Assembly (NCBI RefSeq): GCF_000425465.1
Contig: NZ_AUDM01000008.1
Coordinates: 1 to 64,000, forward strand
Source: Flavobacterium filum DSM 17961
Lineage (GTDB): Bacteria; Bacteroidota; Bacteroidia; Flavobacteriales; Flavobacteriaceae
Direction: 5' to 3'
DNA: 64,000 nucleotides
A program made the translations under genes and the position numbers. The number at the start of each line of letters is the position of its first letter. Position 1 is the stretch's first letter. The notes beneath the pieces are model-generated. The model saw nothing but the letters and a program-made list of their open reading frames with translations. It made no database searches and had not been told where the DNA came from. Below, piece after piece: positions 17,769 through 26,509 of the stretch.

Positions 17769-19646
17769 ATGAAAAATTTTGTAAAATTAATTTTCAAAGT
17801 CTTATTTATTGGTTTTATAGTTTTAGAAGCTAATAATTTATTTGCTCAGAAAACAGAGGCAAATCACACCTATAGTTTAGGAGGTAAAATCAGTTTAATG
17901 AAATTAACCGATGCTGGTATTTTGGTAGTAGCAAATGGTGATGGATTGGTGGGAATAAAACCGAATGCAAAAGAGCCTCATTTTAATTTTAAAGATTATG
18001 GAAAAGTAAAGCCGGAAGAGCTGGAATTTGTTCCGATGTCGCCATACTTAGTTGTTAGTCAAGGTGGATTTATGACTTCAAAGAAATCAGTTATAGATTT
18101 TATTTCTGGAAAAAAATTGTTTGGAACAGAAGAAAACAATTGGAAAGTAACTAATCGATGTGATGTGATGTTGCCGCAAAATAAATTGGTTGTCTTGGGA
18201 ATGCGAAAAGGCGGTGCAATGGCTGTTGGTATTTATGATTTAGCCACAGGAAAAGAGGAAGGATTAGTGGAATTAAATGATCCAAAAAAAGTAACTGTTG
18301 GTTCCTCAATTCCACAGTTTTCCGGTAGACCGGTAATTGTAGGTGATGGATTGCTTGTTCCCACGACTAAAAGTTTAATGCGAATTGATGTTGCCAACGG
18401 AAAAGTGTTGTGGACCAATAAAGATGTTGATGATATTACTTGGATTACGGCTGATCCATCAGGTAAAGAAATTTATACATTTGAGGAAAGACAAAATGGA
18501 GATACACGAATTCATAAAATTAGCAGTACCGGAACAATTCTTTGGGAAAAAGAAAGAAAGATAAAAGGGAAAGTATCTCGATTTGAGATTTTACCTCAAG
18601 GTTTGGCAGTTGTTAGCGACGTTGATAATTCAGGGAAAAGTGGTTTGGCAAAATTAGCTTCTTCTGCTTCAGAATCGAAGATAGCTTTTTTGAATGCAGC
18701 TGATGGTTCAGACTTATGGGAAAAAGCACCTAAAACAAAAGGTTACATTCAACATTTTTATATTCTTGAGGATGGTATCTTATTTGGACTATTTGAAGGA
18801 GGTATCAATAAAATTTCTTTTGATGGAAATCCGTTGTTTAAAAAACCATTAAAGACGGGCGAAAATATTCATACGATGGCCTTAACGCCGAAAGGAATGA
18901 TTTATATTACTGATACTGATGCAGATATCATTAATTTAAAAACAGGTGAGTCTATTTGGAGTAAACCTATAAAATACAAAAAAGCTACATCAGTGGCAAG
19001 TGCTTATGATAAAGAGCATAATCGCTATTTGATTAGCACAGGAGAAGAAATGGTAGCTATTGATGAAAATTCAGGAAATATTTCCACACTTGCTTCGTAT
19101 GAATTTAAAGGAAAAGAAACTCCATCAAAAGTAATCTTGCGAAAAGAGGGAATTTTGCTTTCTTCAGAACAAAATATGATGATGTTAGGTTTTGATGGGA
19201 AACAAAAGTTCCATGAGTTTTATAAAGCACCAGGCAAAAGTGCTGCCGGTGCAATTTTTGCAGGAGTAATGGGAGTTGCGTCTGTTGCCATGTCTGCCGC
19301 TACAGCTGCAGAAGCAAATCAACATCGCAATAGTTTGGGAAGTTATACAAGTTATGGAGAATCTTTAATGGATAGTTCACGAGATTTTGCGGTAGCTGCT
19401 TCGGCATCCTTTGCAGAAATGGGGAAACGATTTAAAGCCACTGCTGCAACTCAAAATTATCAATTTATATTGACTAAACTTGATAACGGAATTGGGTTAG
19501 TAAAAGTAAGTAAAGATACCGGAAAGGTGGAAAAAGAAATTGTCATTGAAGATAAAAAACCGGAATATGAAGTTGATGAAATTGGAGGGTTTTTATATTA
19601 TCAATCTAATGATAAAACCATTCAGGCATTTGATTTGAAAATGTAG
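17769..19646 (+). CDS. Secreted PQQ-type beta-propeller protein
   Basis: 625 aa. Signal peptide 1-27 (ends NLFAQ), then propeller blades with the repeated pattern of an outer strand, ANGDGLVGIK / DVANGKVLWTNKDV / AADGSDLWEKAPK / LKTGESIWSKPIK, ending in VSKDTGKVEKEI and NDKTIQAFDLKM. These GxxLW blades are typical of PQQ-binding-like (Ser/Thr-quinoprotein-like) propellers without cofactor residues; a scaffolding role is likely. A Gly/Ala-rich segment about residues 490-520 (SAAGAIFAGVMGVASVAMSA) could be a loop or a membrane-prone helix. Between the lipoprotein and first kinase gene; no TACG-type site precedes it. Confidence 0.85.
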   Translation: MKNFVKLIFKVLFIGFIVLEANNLFAQKTEANHTYSLGGKISLMKLTDAGILVVANGDGLVGIKPNAKEPHFNFKDYGKVKPEELEFVPMSPYLVVSQGGFMTSKKSVIDFISGKKLFGTEENNWKVTNRCDVMLPQNKLVVLGMRKGGAMAVGIYDLATGKEEGLVELNDPKKVTVGSSIPQFSGRPVIVGDGLLVPTTKSLMRIDVANGKVLWTNKDVDDITWITADPSGKEIYTFEERQNGDTRIHKISSTGTILWEKERKIKGKVSRFEILPQGLAVVSDVDNSGKSGLAKLASSASESKIAFLNAADGSDLWEKAPKTKGYIQHFYILEDGILFGLFEGGINKISFDGNPLFKKPLKTGENIHTMALTPKGMIYITDTDADIINLKTGESIWSKPIKYKKATSVASAYDKEHNRYLISTGEEMVAIDENSGNISTLASYEFKGKETPSKVILRKEGILLSSEQNMMMLGFDGKQKFHEFYKAPGKSAAGAIFAGVMGVASVAMSAATAAEANQHRNSLGSYTSYGESLMDSSRDFAVAASASFAEMGKRFKATAATQNYQFILTKLDNGIGLVKVSKDTGKVEKEIVIEDKKPEYEVDEIGGFLYYQSNDKTIQAFDLKM

Positions 19647-19667
19647 TTAGTTTGTTTTTTGTAGTTC

Positions 19668-19697
19668 ATTCCCAATCAAGATTTTTTGGTTGGGAAT
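19668..19697 (+). terminator. Terminator after the beta-propeller gene
   Basis: ATTCCCAA (19668-19675) pairs with TTGGGAAT (19690-19697), then an uninterrupted T8 tract. Promoter B begins 7 bp later. Confidence 0.8.
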
Positions 19698-19703
19698 TTT
19701 TTT

Positions 19704-19750
19704 TACGGCAAATGTCGTATTGTACAGCAAAATTCATATGCCGAATTTTG
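19704..19750 (+). promoter_or_regulatory. Response-regulator-type promoter B: TACG-N8-CGTA plus -33/-7
   Basis: TACGGCAAATGTCGTATTG (19704-19722): perfect TACG/CGTA arms, near-palindromic core GCAAATGT, abutting the -33 TTG. After 20 bp comes GAATTTTG (19743-19750) as -7. Predicted transcript start about 19757, ahead of the small peptide gene and the first kinase gene. Confidence 0.78.
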
Positions 19751-19775
19751 TTCTATCCCAATATTCAAAAAAAAA

Positions 19776-19868
19776 ATGAAAACAATCAAATCATTACGTA
19801 TCGTGCTGCTCCTTTATTTTATGGTATTTTTAGTTTTACTACTCAATTTAATGATGGTGTTGAAATAA
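19776..19868 (+). CDS. 30-residue single-pass membrane peptide
   Basis: MKTIKSLRIVLLLYFMVFLV then LLLNLMMVLK, stop at 19868. It is a basic N-terminus plus one hydrophobic helix of about 22 residues, like other small bacterial membrane proteins. The ATG follows an A9 run, an acceptable flavobacterial leader, 19 bp after the predicted start of transcription from promoter B, and it precedes the first kinase gene by 78 bp. It could modulate the kinase or merely be a leader peptide; not proven to be translated. Confidence 0.5.
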   Translation: MKTIKSLRIVLLLYFMVFLVLLLNLMMVLK

Positions 19869-19946
19869 AAATCAAATGAGTAAAGCTATTTTTTATGAAA
19901 TTTAGCTTAAAACAATTAAATTTGAATAGATTACTAAAATAGTCGT

Positions 19947-21845
19947 ATGAAGAACCAATTGAGAATTTTTTGCTTATTTCTTTTTTTTACAATCTATACT
20001 TTTGCACAAGTAAAAGAAGATAAAACGATTGATGAATTAAATGTAAAAGCATTAAAAGTATATCCTTCCAATTCTAATCAAGCGATAGATTTATTAGAAA
20101 AAGCTGAAAAAATCGCTAAATCTAAAAATCTAAAACTTTCTCTAGCTTACACTTATAGTAGTTTTGGTATTGTAACTCGTGTGATTGGTGATTATCCAAA
20201 AGCTATTGATTATTCCAAAAGAGCACTTTCATTGTCAAAAGATGAAATGATTGTAGCTTCCTCACACAATAACATTGGAGCTTGTCAGCGAAATATGGGT
20301 TTATACGAAGCGTCACTAAAATCATTTCTGAATGCATTAAAAATTTATGACAAAAAAAATGATGTTCTGAATCAAGCTACTATTTATAACAACTTGGGTT
20401 TGGTTTACAAATCACTTGAAGTGGCAGAGAAAGCAAAAAGTTATCATCAAAAAGCGATTGATGCATATCAAAAGTTAAATCATAAAAAAGGACTTTCGGA
20501 AGCGTATAATAATCTGGCAATTGTTTATGCGGAAGAAAATAGCTTAGAGCAAGCATTAGAATATTTTAAAAAATCACTTGATTTTGAAATTCAACTTAAT
20601 GACAAAAGAGGAATTGCCGAGTCATTGAACAACGTTGGTGGTGTTTACTATTATTTAGAACAAACAGACTCTGCTTTTATATATTTTAACAAAGCTTTAA
20701 AGACCGAGTATTCCATTCAAAATTTTGCCGGTTTAGCTTCTTCTTATAATAATATTGGCGATGTTCATTTATATAAACAAGACTATAATGCTGCAAAAAA
20801 AAGTTTTGATAGTGCCTATTTTTATGCAAAAAAATCCAAATCCGCTTTTGATATAGAAAACACGTTAAATTATTATGCTCTGTTATATGAAGCCAAAAAT
20901 GATTATAAAAAAGCAAGTGAGTTTTATAAAAAGAAAGGTGTTTTTAGCGATAGTATCCAAAAATTGTCCAATGTAAAACAACTTCAAGAACTGGAAACAA
21001 AATACCAAACCGCCAAAAAAGATTCCGAAATTGCTAAAAACAGAGCCGATTTAGCCGAAAAAGAATTGAAATTAAAAAAGAAAAATACGATGATTTTCGG
21101 TTCGTTAGGTTTTGCTTTTGTATTGGGTTTGTTGGGTTATCTTTTATATAACCAACAAAAAATTAAGAACAATCAATTAATCAAAGAAGCCGAACTCAAA
21201 GAAGCTCTTGTTAAAATTGAAACTCAAAACAAATTGCAAGAACAACGGCTACAAATTTCAAGAGATTTACACGATAATATTGGTTCACAACTCACTTTTA
21301 TCATTTCCTCGATTGATAATTTGAAGTATTTTGATATCGCCAAAGAGAAATTAGTTTCCAAATTTGATAACATTAGCGGGTTTACTAAAAATACGATTAC
21401 CGAATTGCGTGATACCATTTGGGCCATGAATAAAAACGCTATTTCTATTGAAGATTTGCAAATTCGAATCACCAATTTTATTGATCAAGCTAAATTAGCT
21501 ACTCAGGGAATTTCGTTTGATTTTGCTATTGAAAAGAACGTGAACGCCTCACATGAATTTTCATCTATTGAAGGAATGAATATTTACCGAATTATTCAAG
21601 AAGCGGTCAATAATGCGATTAAGTACGCCAACCCTTCTCAAATAAAAATTCAATTGCAACAAGAGAGCAATAAGATGATTTTCTCTATCAGCGATAACGG
21701 AATTGGTTTTTCAGAAGGCGAAATTGAACTCGGAAATGGTTTGAATAACATGAAAAAAAGAGCCTTAGAGTTAAAAGCTGAATTGAAAATTGAAGCTGAA
21801 AAAGGAAAAGGAACGATGGTTTCGATTTCAAAAGATATTGGATAG
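19947..21845 (+). CDS. TPR-containing sensor histidine kinase 1 (NarL/LuxR-system type)
   Basis: 632 aa. Signal peptide/anchor 1-20 (ends FAQ), about seven TPR repeats (about 50-330, e.g. ATIYNNLGLVYKSLEVAEKA, SEAYNNLAIVYAEENSLEQA), coiled coil (about 340-380), one membrane helix (about 382-402), HisKA_3 with SRDLHDNIGSQL, phosphorylated His442, and a HATPase (about 535-630: IIQEAVNNAIKYA, ISDNGIGFSEGE, GNGLNNMKKR). It senses with periplasmic TPRs and should phosphorylate the response regulator at 22191. Expressed from promoter B; paralogous to the kinase at 23939. Confidence 0.93.
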   Translation: MKNQLRIFCLFLFFTIYTFAQVKEDKTIDELNVKALKVYPSNSNQAIDLLEKAEKIAKSKNLKLSLAYTYSSFGIVTRVIGDYPKAIDYSKRALSLSKDEMIVASSHNNIGACQRNMGLYEASLKSFLNALKIYDKKNDVLNQATIYNNLGLVYKSLEVAEKAKSYHQKAIDAYQKLNHKKGLSEAYNNLAIVYAEENSLEQALEYFKKSLDFEIQLNDKRGIAESLNNVGGVYYYLEQTDSAFIYFNKALKTEYSIQNFAGLASSYNNIGDVHLYKQDYNAAKKSFDSAYFYAKKSKSAFDIENTLNYYALLYEAKNDYKKASEFYKKKGVFSDSIQKLSNVKQLQELETKYQTAKKDSEIAKNRADLAEKELKLKKKNTMIFGSLGFAFVLGLLGYLLYNQQKIKNNQLIKEAELKEALVKIETQNKLQEQRLQISRDLHDNIGSQLTFIISSIDNLKYFDIAKEKLVSKFDNISGFTKNTITELRDTIWAMNKNAISIEDLQIRITNFIDQAKLATQGISFDFAIEKNVNASHEFSSIEGMNIYRIIQEAVNNAIKYANPSQIKIQLQQESNKMIFSISDNGIGFSEGEIELGNGLNNMKKRALELKAELKIEAEKGKGTMVSISKDIG

Positions 21846-21847
21846 AA

Positions 21848-21894
21848 TAAGGCAATTGCCGTATGGATTTCAGTTATGCTTTTTACTACATTTG
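21848..21894 (+). promoter_or_regulatory. Response-regulator-type promoter C: TAAG-N8-CGTA plus -33/-7
   Basis: TAAGGCAATTGCCGTATGG (21848-21866): core GCAATTGC is a perfect palindrome within TAAG/CGTA arms; -33 is TGG instead of TTG. After 20 bp comes TACATTTG (21887-21894), a perfect TAnnTTTG. Predicted start about 21901 lies after the ATG at 21896, selecting ATG 21920 for the next gene. Confidence 0.75.
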
Positions 21895-21919
21895 AATGTT
21901 GTCAAAAAATGTAATTATC

Positions 21920-22186
21920 ATGAATCATTCCCTTTTAATCGTATTTGTTTTGATCAATTTGTTTTTGATTTTATATTTCAAACGAAAAAACAGTGAGAAT
22001 ACAAAAGAGCATCTTTATCGAGTTTTTTGTATACAAGATCAAATGGTTTCAGAAAAAAATAAAAAAGACAAAATGAATGATTCCATTAACAATTTGGCAG
22101 AATTGGAAGAAAACACGCAACAACAATTAACCGCCATTCAATTGAAATTGGAATTTTTACATCTTTTTAGTAAAACTAATTTTTAA
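21920..22186 (+). CDS. Small single-pass membrane protein with coiled coil, two-component accessory 1
   Basis: 88 aa from ATG 21920; the alternative ATG at 21896 lies before the predicted transcript start. Residues 4-21 are one membrane helix (SLLIVFVLINLFLILYF) followed by KRK and a charged, probably coiled-coil tail (DSINNLAELEENTQQQLTAI, LKLEFLHLF). Same plan as the 23628 protein in front of the second kinase. Only 4 bp separates it from the response regulator gene. Function unknown. Confidence 0.75.
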   Translation: MNHSLLIVFVLINLFLILYFKRKNSENTKEHLYRVFCIQDQMVSEKNKKDKMNDSINNLAELEENTQQQLTAIQLKLEFLHLFSKTNF

Positions 22187-22190
22187 AAAA

Positions 22191-22841
22191 ATGAACATCA
22201 AACTCGCCATAATTGATGATAATAGTTTTTTAATCAAAGCCATTCGAGAGAAATTGTCTTTTTTTGAGGCTATTCAAATCAAATTTACCGCTTTAAACGG
22301 AGCAGAATTGTTGACAAAATTAGACGAAAACCACAACCTGGATGTGTTGCTGATGGACATTGAAATGCCGGTGTTAAACGGTATTGAAGCAACTGCCATC
22401 GTCAAACAAAAATATCCACACATTAAAGTAATTATGCTAACGGCATTTGACAATGATGAAAATATTTTCAACGCCATCAAAGCCGGAGCCGATGGTTATT
22501 TACTCAAAGAGGTTAACCCAACCGATTTGCACCAAGGTATCATCGAAACACTCAATGGTGGTGCGGCGATGAATCCTTCTATTGCTTTAAAAACGTTAAA
22601 ATTATTGCGAAATCCAATCGACTTTGATGCGAAAACGGAAGAAGAAGAAATCAAACTTTCTACGCGTGAAATTGAAGTGTTGGAACAACTTTCAAAAGGA
22701 CTAAATTACAATCAAATTGCCGATAATTTGATTCTTTCCCCTTCCACCGTTAGAAAACATATTGAAAATATTTATACCAAATTGCAAGTGCACAATAAGT
22801 TGGAAGCCATTCAAAAAGCCAAATCCAATAAATTGATTTAA
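22191..22841 (+). CDS. NarL/LuxR-family response regulator 1
   Basis: 216 aa. Receiver 1-120 with DD at 9-10, phospho-acceptor Asp56 in LLMDIEMPVLNG, Thr in VIMLTAFDNDE and Lys in YLLKEVNP. LuxR-type HTH about 150-212: LSTREIEVLEQLSKGLNYNQ, SPSTVRKHIENIYTKLQVHN. Likely binds inverted repeats of the TACG-N8-CGTA kind before its own operon, the first kinase and the lipoprotein. Very similar to the regulator at 25856; the recognition helices differ (SPSTVRKHIEN here, SLGTIRKHVEN there), which fits the different spacer cores. Confidence 0.93.
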   Translation: MNIKLAIIDDNSFLIKAIREKLSFFEAIQIKFTALNGAELLTKLDENHNLDVLLMDIEMPVLNGIEATAIVKQKYPHIKVIMLTAFDNDENIFNAIKAGADGYLLKEVNPTDLHQGIIETLNGGAAMNPSIALKTLKLLRNPIDFDAKTEEEEIKLSTREIEVLEQLSKGLNYNQIADNLILSPSTVRKHIENIYTKLQVHNKLEAIQKAKSNKLI

Positions 22842-22870
22842 ATTTTTATCTTCGTATAAATTTAAAGGCG

Positions 22871-23557
22871 ATGGCTACGCGAAGAAATCAATCCACAGAA
22901 ACCCAAGTTAAAAATGTATTAGTTCCAATTATTCAAGCTATTGGACGATCAGGAAAATTAATTTATTTAATTATAATTGGAATAGTTTTATTTTTTGCAT
23001 ACCAATTTTTTACTCGCTCGTCTGCATCTTCTACAATTGAATACAATTCCGCTTTAATTGAAAAACAACTGAAAAATGTTTCCAAATTAGTGGTTACAGA
23101 AGGACATTATTCGCAAGTAATGACCTATAAAGACCAGAAAAAATACTTTATGGATTTGGTTTCTTTTGAAAAGAAAGCGTTAATGGTAGTGAATGCAGAT
23201 GTTACCGTTTCGTATGATTTAAGCAAGATTAAATACGACATCAACGAAACGGCCAAAACCATTTCCATTACTAATATTCCTGAAGCGGAAATGAAAATTA
23301 ATCCTGACATTCATTTTTATAGTATTGATGAGAGTACGTTTAATCCATTTGGTACTGCCGATTACAACAAAATTAACAAAAAAGTGAAAGCTGAAATTGC
23401 TAAAAAAATGGAAAAATCAAAATTAAAAACAAATGCCGAAAATCGATTGATTAGCGAATTGTCTAAAATTTTGATTTTGACGAATACTATGGGTTGGACA
23501 TTAAATTACGAAGGTAAAACCATAAAAAGCGAAAGCGATATAAAGCATAAACTATAA
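22871..23557 (+). CDS. DUF4230-type membrane-anchored protein
   Basis: 228 aa. Basic N-terminus, one membrane helix (about 32-47: KLIYLIIIGIVLFFAYQFF), then an extracytoplasmic domain (50-228) with YSQVMTYKDQKKYFMDLVSF, KKALMVVNADVTVSYDL and SISNIPEAEMKINPDIHFYS-like blocks found in DUF4230 proteins. Function unknown. Lies 29 bp after the regulator gene but has a TATCTTCG sequence at 22848-22855, so may have its own start. Confidence 0.85.
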   Translation: MATRRNQSTETQVKNVLVPIIQAIGRSGKLIYLIIIGIVLFFAYQFFTRSSASSTIEYNSALIEKQLKNVSKLVVTEGHYSQVMTYKDQKKYFMDLVSFEKKALMVVNADVTVSYDLSKIKYDINETAKTISITNIPEAEMKINPDIHFYSIDESTFNPFGTADYNKINKKVKAEIAKKMEKSKLKTNAENRLISELSKILILTNTMGWTLNYEGKTIKSESDIKHKL

Positions 23558-23558
23558 A

Positions 23559-23605
23559 TACGCATTTCTTCGTATTGAAAGAGTAAAATCGTTGTGTCAA
23601 TTTTG
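23559..23605 (+). promoter_or_regulatory. Response-regulator-type promoter D: TACG-N8-CGTA plus -33/-7
   Basis: TACGCATTTCTTCGTATTG (23559-23577) has perfect TACG/CGTA arms around CATTTCTT and abuts the -33 TTG. After 20 bp comes CAATTTTG (23598-23605). Predicted start about 23612, 16 bp before ATG 23628. It begins two bases after the DUF4230 stop. Confidence 0.78.
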
Positions 23606-23627
23606 TTTTTGATTAAACGATTTTTTT

Positions 23628-23900
23628 ATGGATACAATTGTAGTAATATTAGTTTTCTCTCTTTTGGTTTTAATGATTTGGTTGCGAATTCTTTTTACAA
23701 AACTGAAAAGTATTCATCATCAAAAGATGGAGCAGTTAAATGAATTGTTCAGTGGTTTGGTAAAAAAGCAAGAAATGCTACATCAAAAAGCTACAATTTC
23801 AAGTGAATTTCAGCTAAAATACAAATCGGATATGAGCAAATTGAGTGAAGAAATCTTTGTACTTCAAAAAAAGATTTTTGAACTTATTACTAAGCAATAA
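23628..23900 (+). CDS. Small single-pass membrane protein with coiled coil, two-component accessory 2
   Basis: 90 aa. Membrane helix 4-24 (IVVILVFSLLVLMIWLRIL), then a charged helix/coiled coil to the end (HHQKMEQLNELFSGLVKKQE, SDMSKLSEEIFVLQKKIFEL). Same size and plan as the 21920 protein but little sequence identity beyond that. First gene after promoter D, 38 bp before the second kinase gene. Unknown function; could stabilise or modulate the kinase. Confidence 0.75.
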   Translation: MDTIVVILVFSLLVLMIWLRILFTKLKSIHHQKMEQLNELFSGLVKKQEMLHQKATISSEFQLKYKSDMSKLSEEIFVLQKKIFELITKQ

Positions 23901-23938
23901 TTTGTTACATTTATTTTAAAATTGATTAGGGTATATTC

Positions 23939-25852
23939 ATGAAAAATCGATATTTAATATTTCTATTTATTCCATGTTTTGGATTTTCTCAAGATTTGCA
24001 AGAGCACATTACAAATCTAAAAAAGGAATTAAAAACCAAACCAAATATAGAACGAACAACTCAGCTTTACTCTGATTTAACATGGGATTATATTGATATT
24101 TCATTAGATTCAGCTATTGTTTATGGTGAAAAAGCTTTGCTTACAGCTCAAAAAACCAAACGGCATGATTTAATCTCACAGAGTTATTCTAATTTAGGTG
24201 GAGTTTATTTACGAAAAGAGAATTTCAAAAAGTCTCTTGAATATTATCAAAAAGCAATAGAAATTAGAAAAGTAAATAAAGATTTTGATGGCGTTGCGAA
24301 AGCTAAAATCAATGTAGGAAACGTTTTTGCAAGTCAACAAGATTATTTGCCGGCTACAACTTATTTTATTGAAGCTATTGATTATTTTGAAGGTAAAAAT
24401 GATACGATTGCAAGTTTAACGAAAGGAAATCTTGGCTTGATTTTTTACGAAATGAAAAATTTTTCCAAAGCCATAAAATATCTTGAAGAATCAACAGATT
24501 TTTTAAAAAGAAATAACTTAAAGCAAGGTTTGTGTCGAACTTATCTTTCTCTTGGTGATGTTTATTTAGATAAAAGTGACACCTTAAAAGCTTTGAATTA
24601 TTATCAAACCAGTCTTGAAAACTGCAAAGATTGTAAAGATAATTTAGGAATTTCTACACTTAATCAACGAATAGGTTCGGTGTATGCAGCGAAAGGTAAT
24701 TCAGCTAACGCAAAGAAATACTTTCAACTTTCCGAAAAGTTATTAAAAGAATTAAATTCTGAAATTGAGCAATCAAATTTATTATTGGTTAAAGCTAATG
24801 AATTCATTCAACAAAATAAATTTAACGAGGCTTATGAAAAGTTACTTCAAGTAAAAAATATCCACGAAACTTTTGAATCTGATCGCTATTTGTTGGAAAC
24901 GTATAAACTGTTAACAAATGTATGTTTGCAAAAAGCGATGAAAGACAGCAGTATTTTTTATTTTGAAAAATACATCAATCTAAAAGAGGAAAAATTAAGA
25001 AAATCTGTTTTAGAGCAAACATCAGAATTAGAAACCAAATACCAAACAGCCGAAAAAGAAAAGCAACTTTTGCAAAAAAATGCGGAGGCCAAACAAAAAA
25101 CGACAACCATTATCATTTTGTCTTTATTTGCTTTTTTTATCGCAATTGTGGGGTATTTAATTTATCGTCAACAGCGTTTGAAAAACCGTCAGCAAAAACA
25201 AGAATTTGAATTGCAATCAGCTATAGCTCAAATTGACAATCAGAATAAATTGCATGAACAACGTTTGGCAATTTCGAGAGATTTACACGATAATATTGGG
25301 GCACAGTTAACTTTTATCATTTCATCTGTTGAGAATTTAAAGTTTGGTTTTCCAACCATTGAAGCATCCATCAAAAATCAATTAACGACCATTAGTGAAT
25401 TTACCAAAACAACCATTGTTGAACTTCGCGATACCATTTGGGCTTTGAATGCTTCCGGATTTAGTTTTGAAGATTTAAGTTCCCGAATGTATAATTTTAT
25501 TGAAAAAGCTCAAGCGGCAAAAGAAAATATTGTATTTCAGTTGAAAGTTGATGAACAATGTAAAACTAAATCGTTTACTTCTTTGGAAGGAATTAACATC
25601 TATCGAACAATACAAGAAGCTCTGAATAATGCGATAAAGTATGCTGATGCAACCGAAATTTCCATTCATGTAAATGCTGCAAATGAACGAGTGAACATTT
25701 TGATTTCAGACAATGGAAAAGGTTTTGATAGAGATGCCATTGAACTTGGAAACGGAATACTAAACATGCAAAAGCGAATAGAAGACATTGGCGGAACTTT
25801 TGTCATTCACTCTGAACAGTTAAAAGGAACTCAAATAACCATTTCTTTATAA
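23939..25852 (+). CDS. TPR-containing sensor histidine kinase 2
   Basis: 637 aa, paralogue of the 19947 kinase. Signal peptide 1-18 (ends GFSQ), six or seven TPR units (about 50-330: ISQSYSNLGGVYLRKENFKK, CRTYLSLGDVYLDKSDTLKA), coiled coil, membrane helix about 388-408 (TTIIILSLFAFFIAIVGYLI), HisKA_3 with SRDLHDNIGAQL (His450) and HATPase (IQEALNNAIKYAD, ISDNGKGFDRD, GNGILNMQKR). The cognate regulator starts 3 bp after its stop. Expressed from promoter D. Confidence 0.93.
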   Translation: MKNRYLIFLFIPCFGFSQDLQEHITNLKKELKTKPNIERTTQLYSDLTWDYIDISLDSAIVYGEKALLTAQKTKRHDLISQSYSNLGGVYLRKENFKKSLEYYQKAIEIRKVNKDFDGVAKAKINVGNVFASQQDYLPATTYFIEAIDYFEGKNDTIASLTKGNLGLIFYEMKNFSKAIKYLEESTDFLKRNNLKQGLCRTYLSLGDVYLDKSDTLKALNYYQTSLENCKDCKDNLGISTLNQRIGSVYAAKGNSANAKKYFQLSEKLLKELNSEIEQSNLLLVKANEFIQQNKFNEAYEKLLQVKNIHETFESDRYLLETYKLLTNVCLQKAMKDSSIFYFEKYINLKEEKLRKSVLEQTSELETKYQTAEKEKQLLQKNAEAKQKTTTIIILSLFAFFIAIVGYLIYRQQRLKNRQQKQEFELQSAIAQIDNQNKLHEQRLAISRDLHDNIGAQLTFIISSVENLKFGFPTIEASIKNQLTTISEFTKTTIVELRDTIWALNASGFSFEDLSSRMYNFIEKAQAAKENIVFQLKVDEQCKTKSFTSLEGINIYRTIQEALNNAIKYADATEISIHVNAANERVNILISDNGKGFDRDAIELGNGILNMQKRIEDIGGTFVIHSEQLKGTQITISL

Positions 25853-25855
25853 AAT

Positions 25856-26503
25856 ATGATTCGAATTGCCATTGTTGATGATAATCCGTTTTTACAAAAA
25901 ACGATTCAAGATAAATTAAAGTTTTTTTCAGATGTTGAGGTGCGATTCAAAGCAATCAACGGTTTGGATATTATTGAAAAAGTAGAAAAGAATCATCATC
26001 TCGATTTGATTTTAATGGATATCGAAATGCCAAAAATGAATGGGATTGAGGCAACTTCACTTCTCAAATCAAAGTTTCCTCAAATTAAAATCATCATGCT
26101 GACGGTTTTTGATAATGATGAAAATATTTTTAAAGCCATTAAAGCCGGAGCGGATGGTTATTTTTTGAAAGAAGTGAATCCACAAGAACTTTACGATGGA
26201 ATTGTTGAAACATTAGCCGGTGGTGCCGGAATGACACCTTCCATTGCAACCCGAACTTTAAAATTGCTTCGTGAGCCTTTGGTTTTTGACGATTCGATTT
26301 CAAAAGAAGAAATTAGCCTAACCAACAGAGAAATTGAAGTGCTAGAGCAATTAAGCAAAGGATTAACCTATAATGCTATAGCCGAAAATTTGTTTTTGTC
26401 ACTAGGAACCATCCGCAAACATGTGGAAAATATTTACACTAAACTTCAGGTTCATAATAAGTTAGAAGCCATTCAAAAAGCAAAAAACAATAATTTGATT
26501 TAA
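25856..26503 (+). CDS. NarL/LuxR-family response regulator 2
   Basis: 215 aa; Asp55 (LILMDIEMPKMNG) is the phosphorylation site, Lys in YFLKEVNP; LuxR HTH about 150-212 (LTNREIEVLEQLSKGLTYNA, SLGTIRKHVENIYTKLQVHN). Likely autoregulates promoter D and activates promoter E. It is close to regulator 1 over the whole length, pointing to a duplication of the entire signalling unit. Confidence 0.93.
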   Translation: MIRIAIVDDNPFLQKTIQDKLKFFSDVEVRFKAINGLDIIEKVEKNHHLDLILMDIEMPKMNGIEATSLLKSKFPQIKIIMLTVFDNDENIFKAIKAGADGYFLKEVNPQELYDGIVETLAGGAGMTPSIATRTLKLLREPLVFDDSISKEEISLTNREIEVLEQLSKGLTYNAIAENLFLSLGTIRKHVENIYTKLQVHNKLEAIQKAKNNNLI

Positions 26504-26509
26504 CCAATA

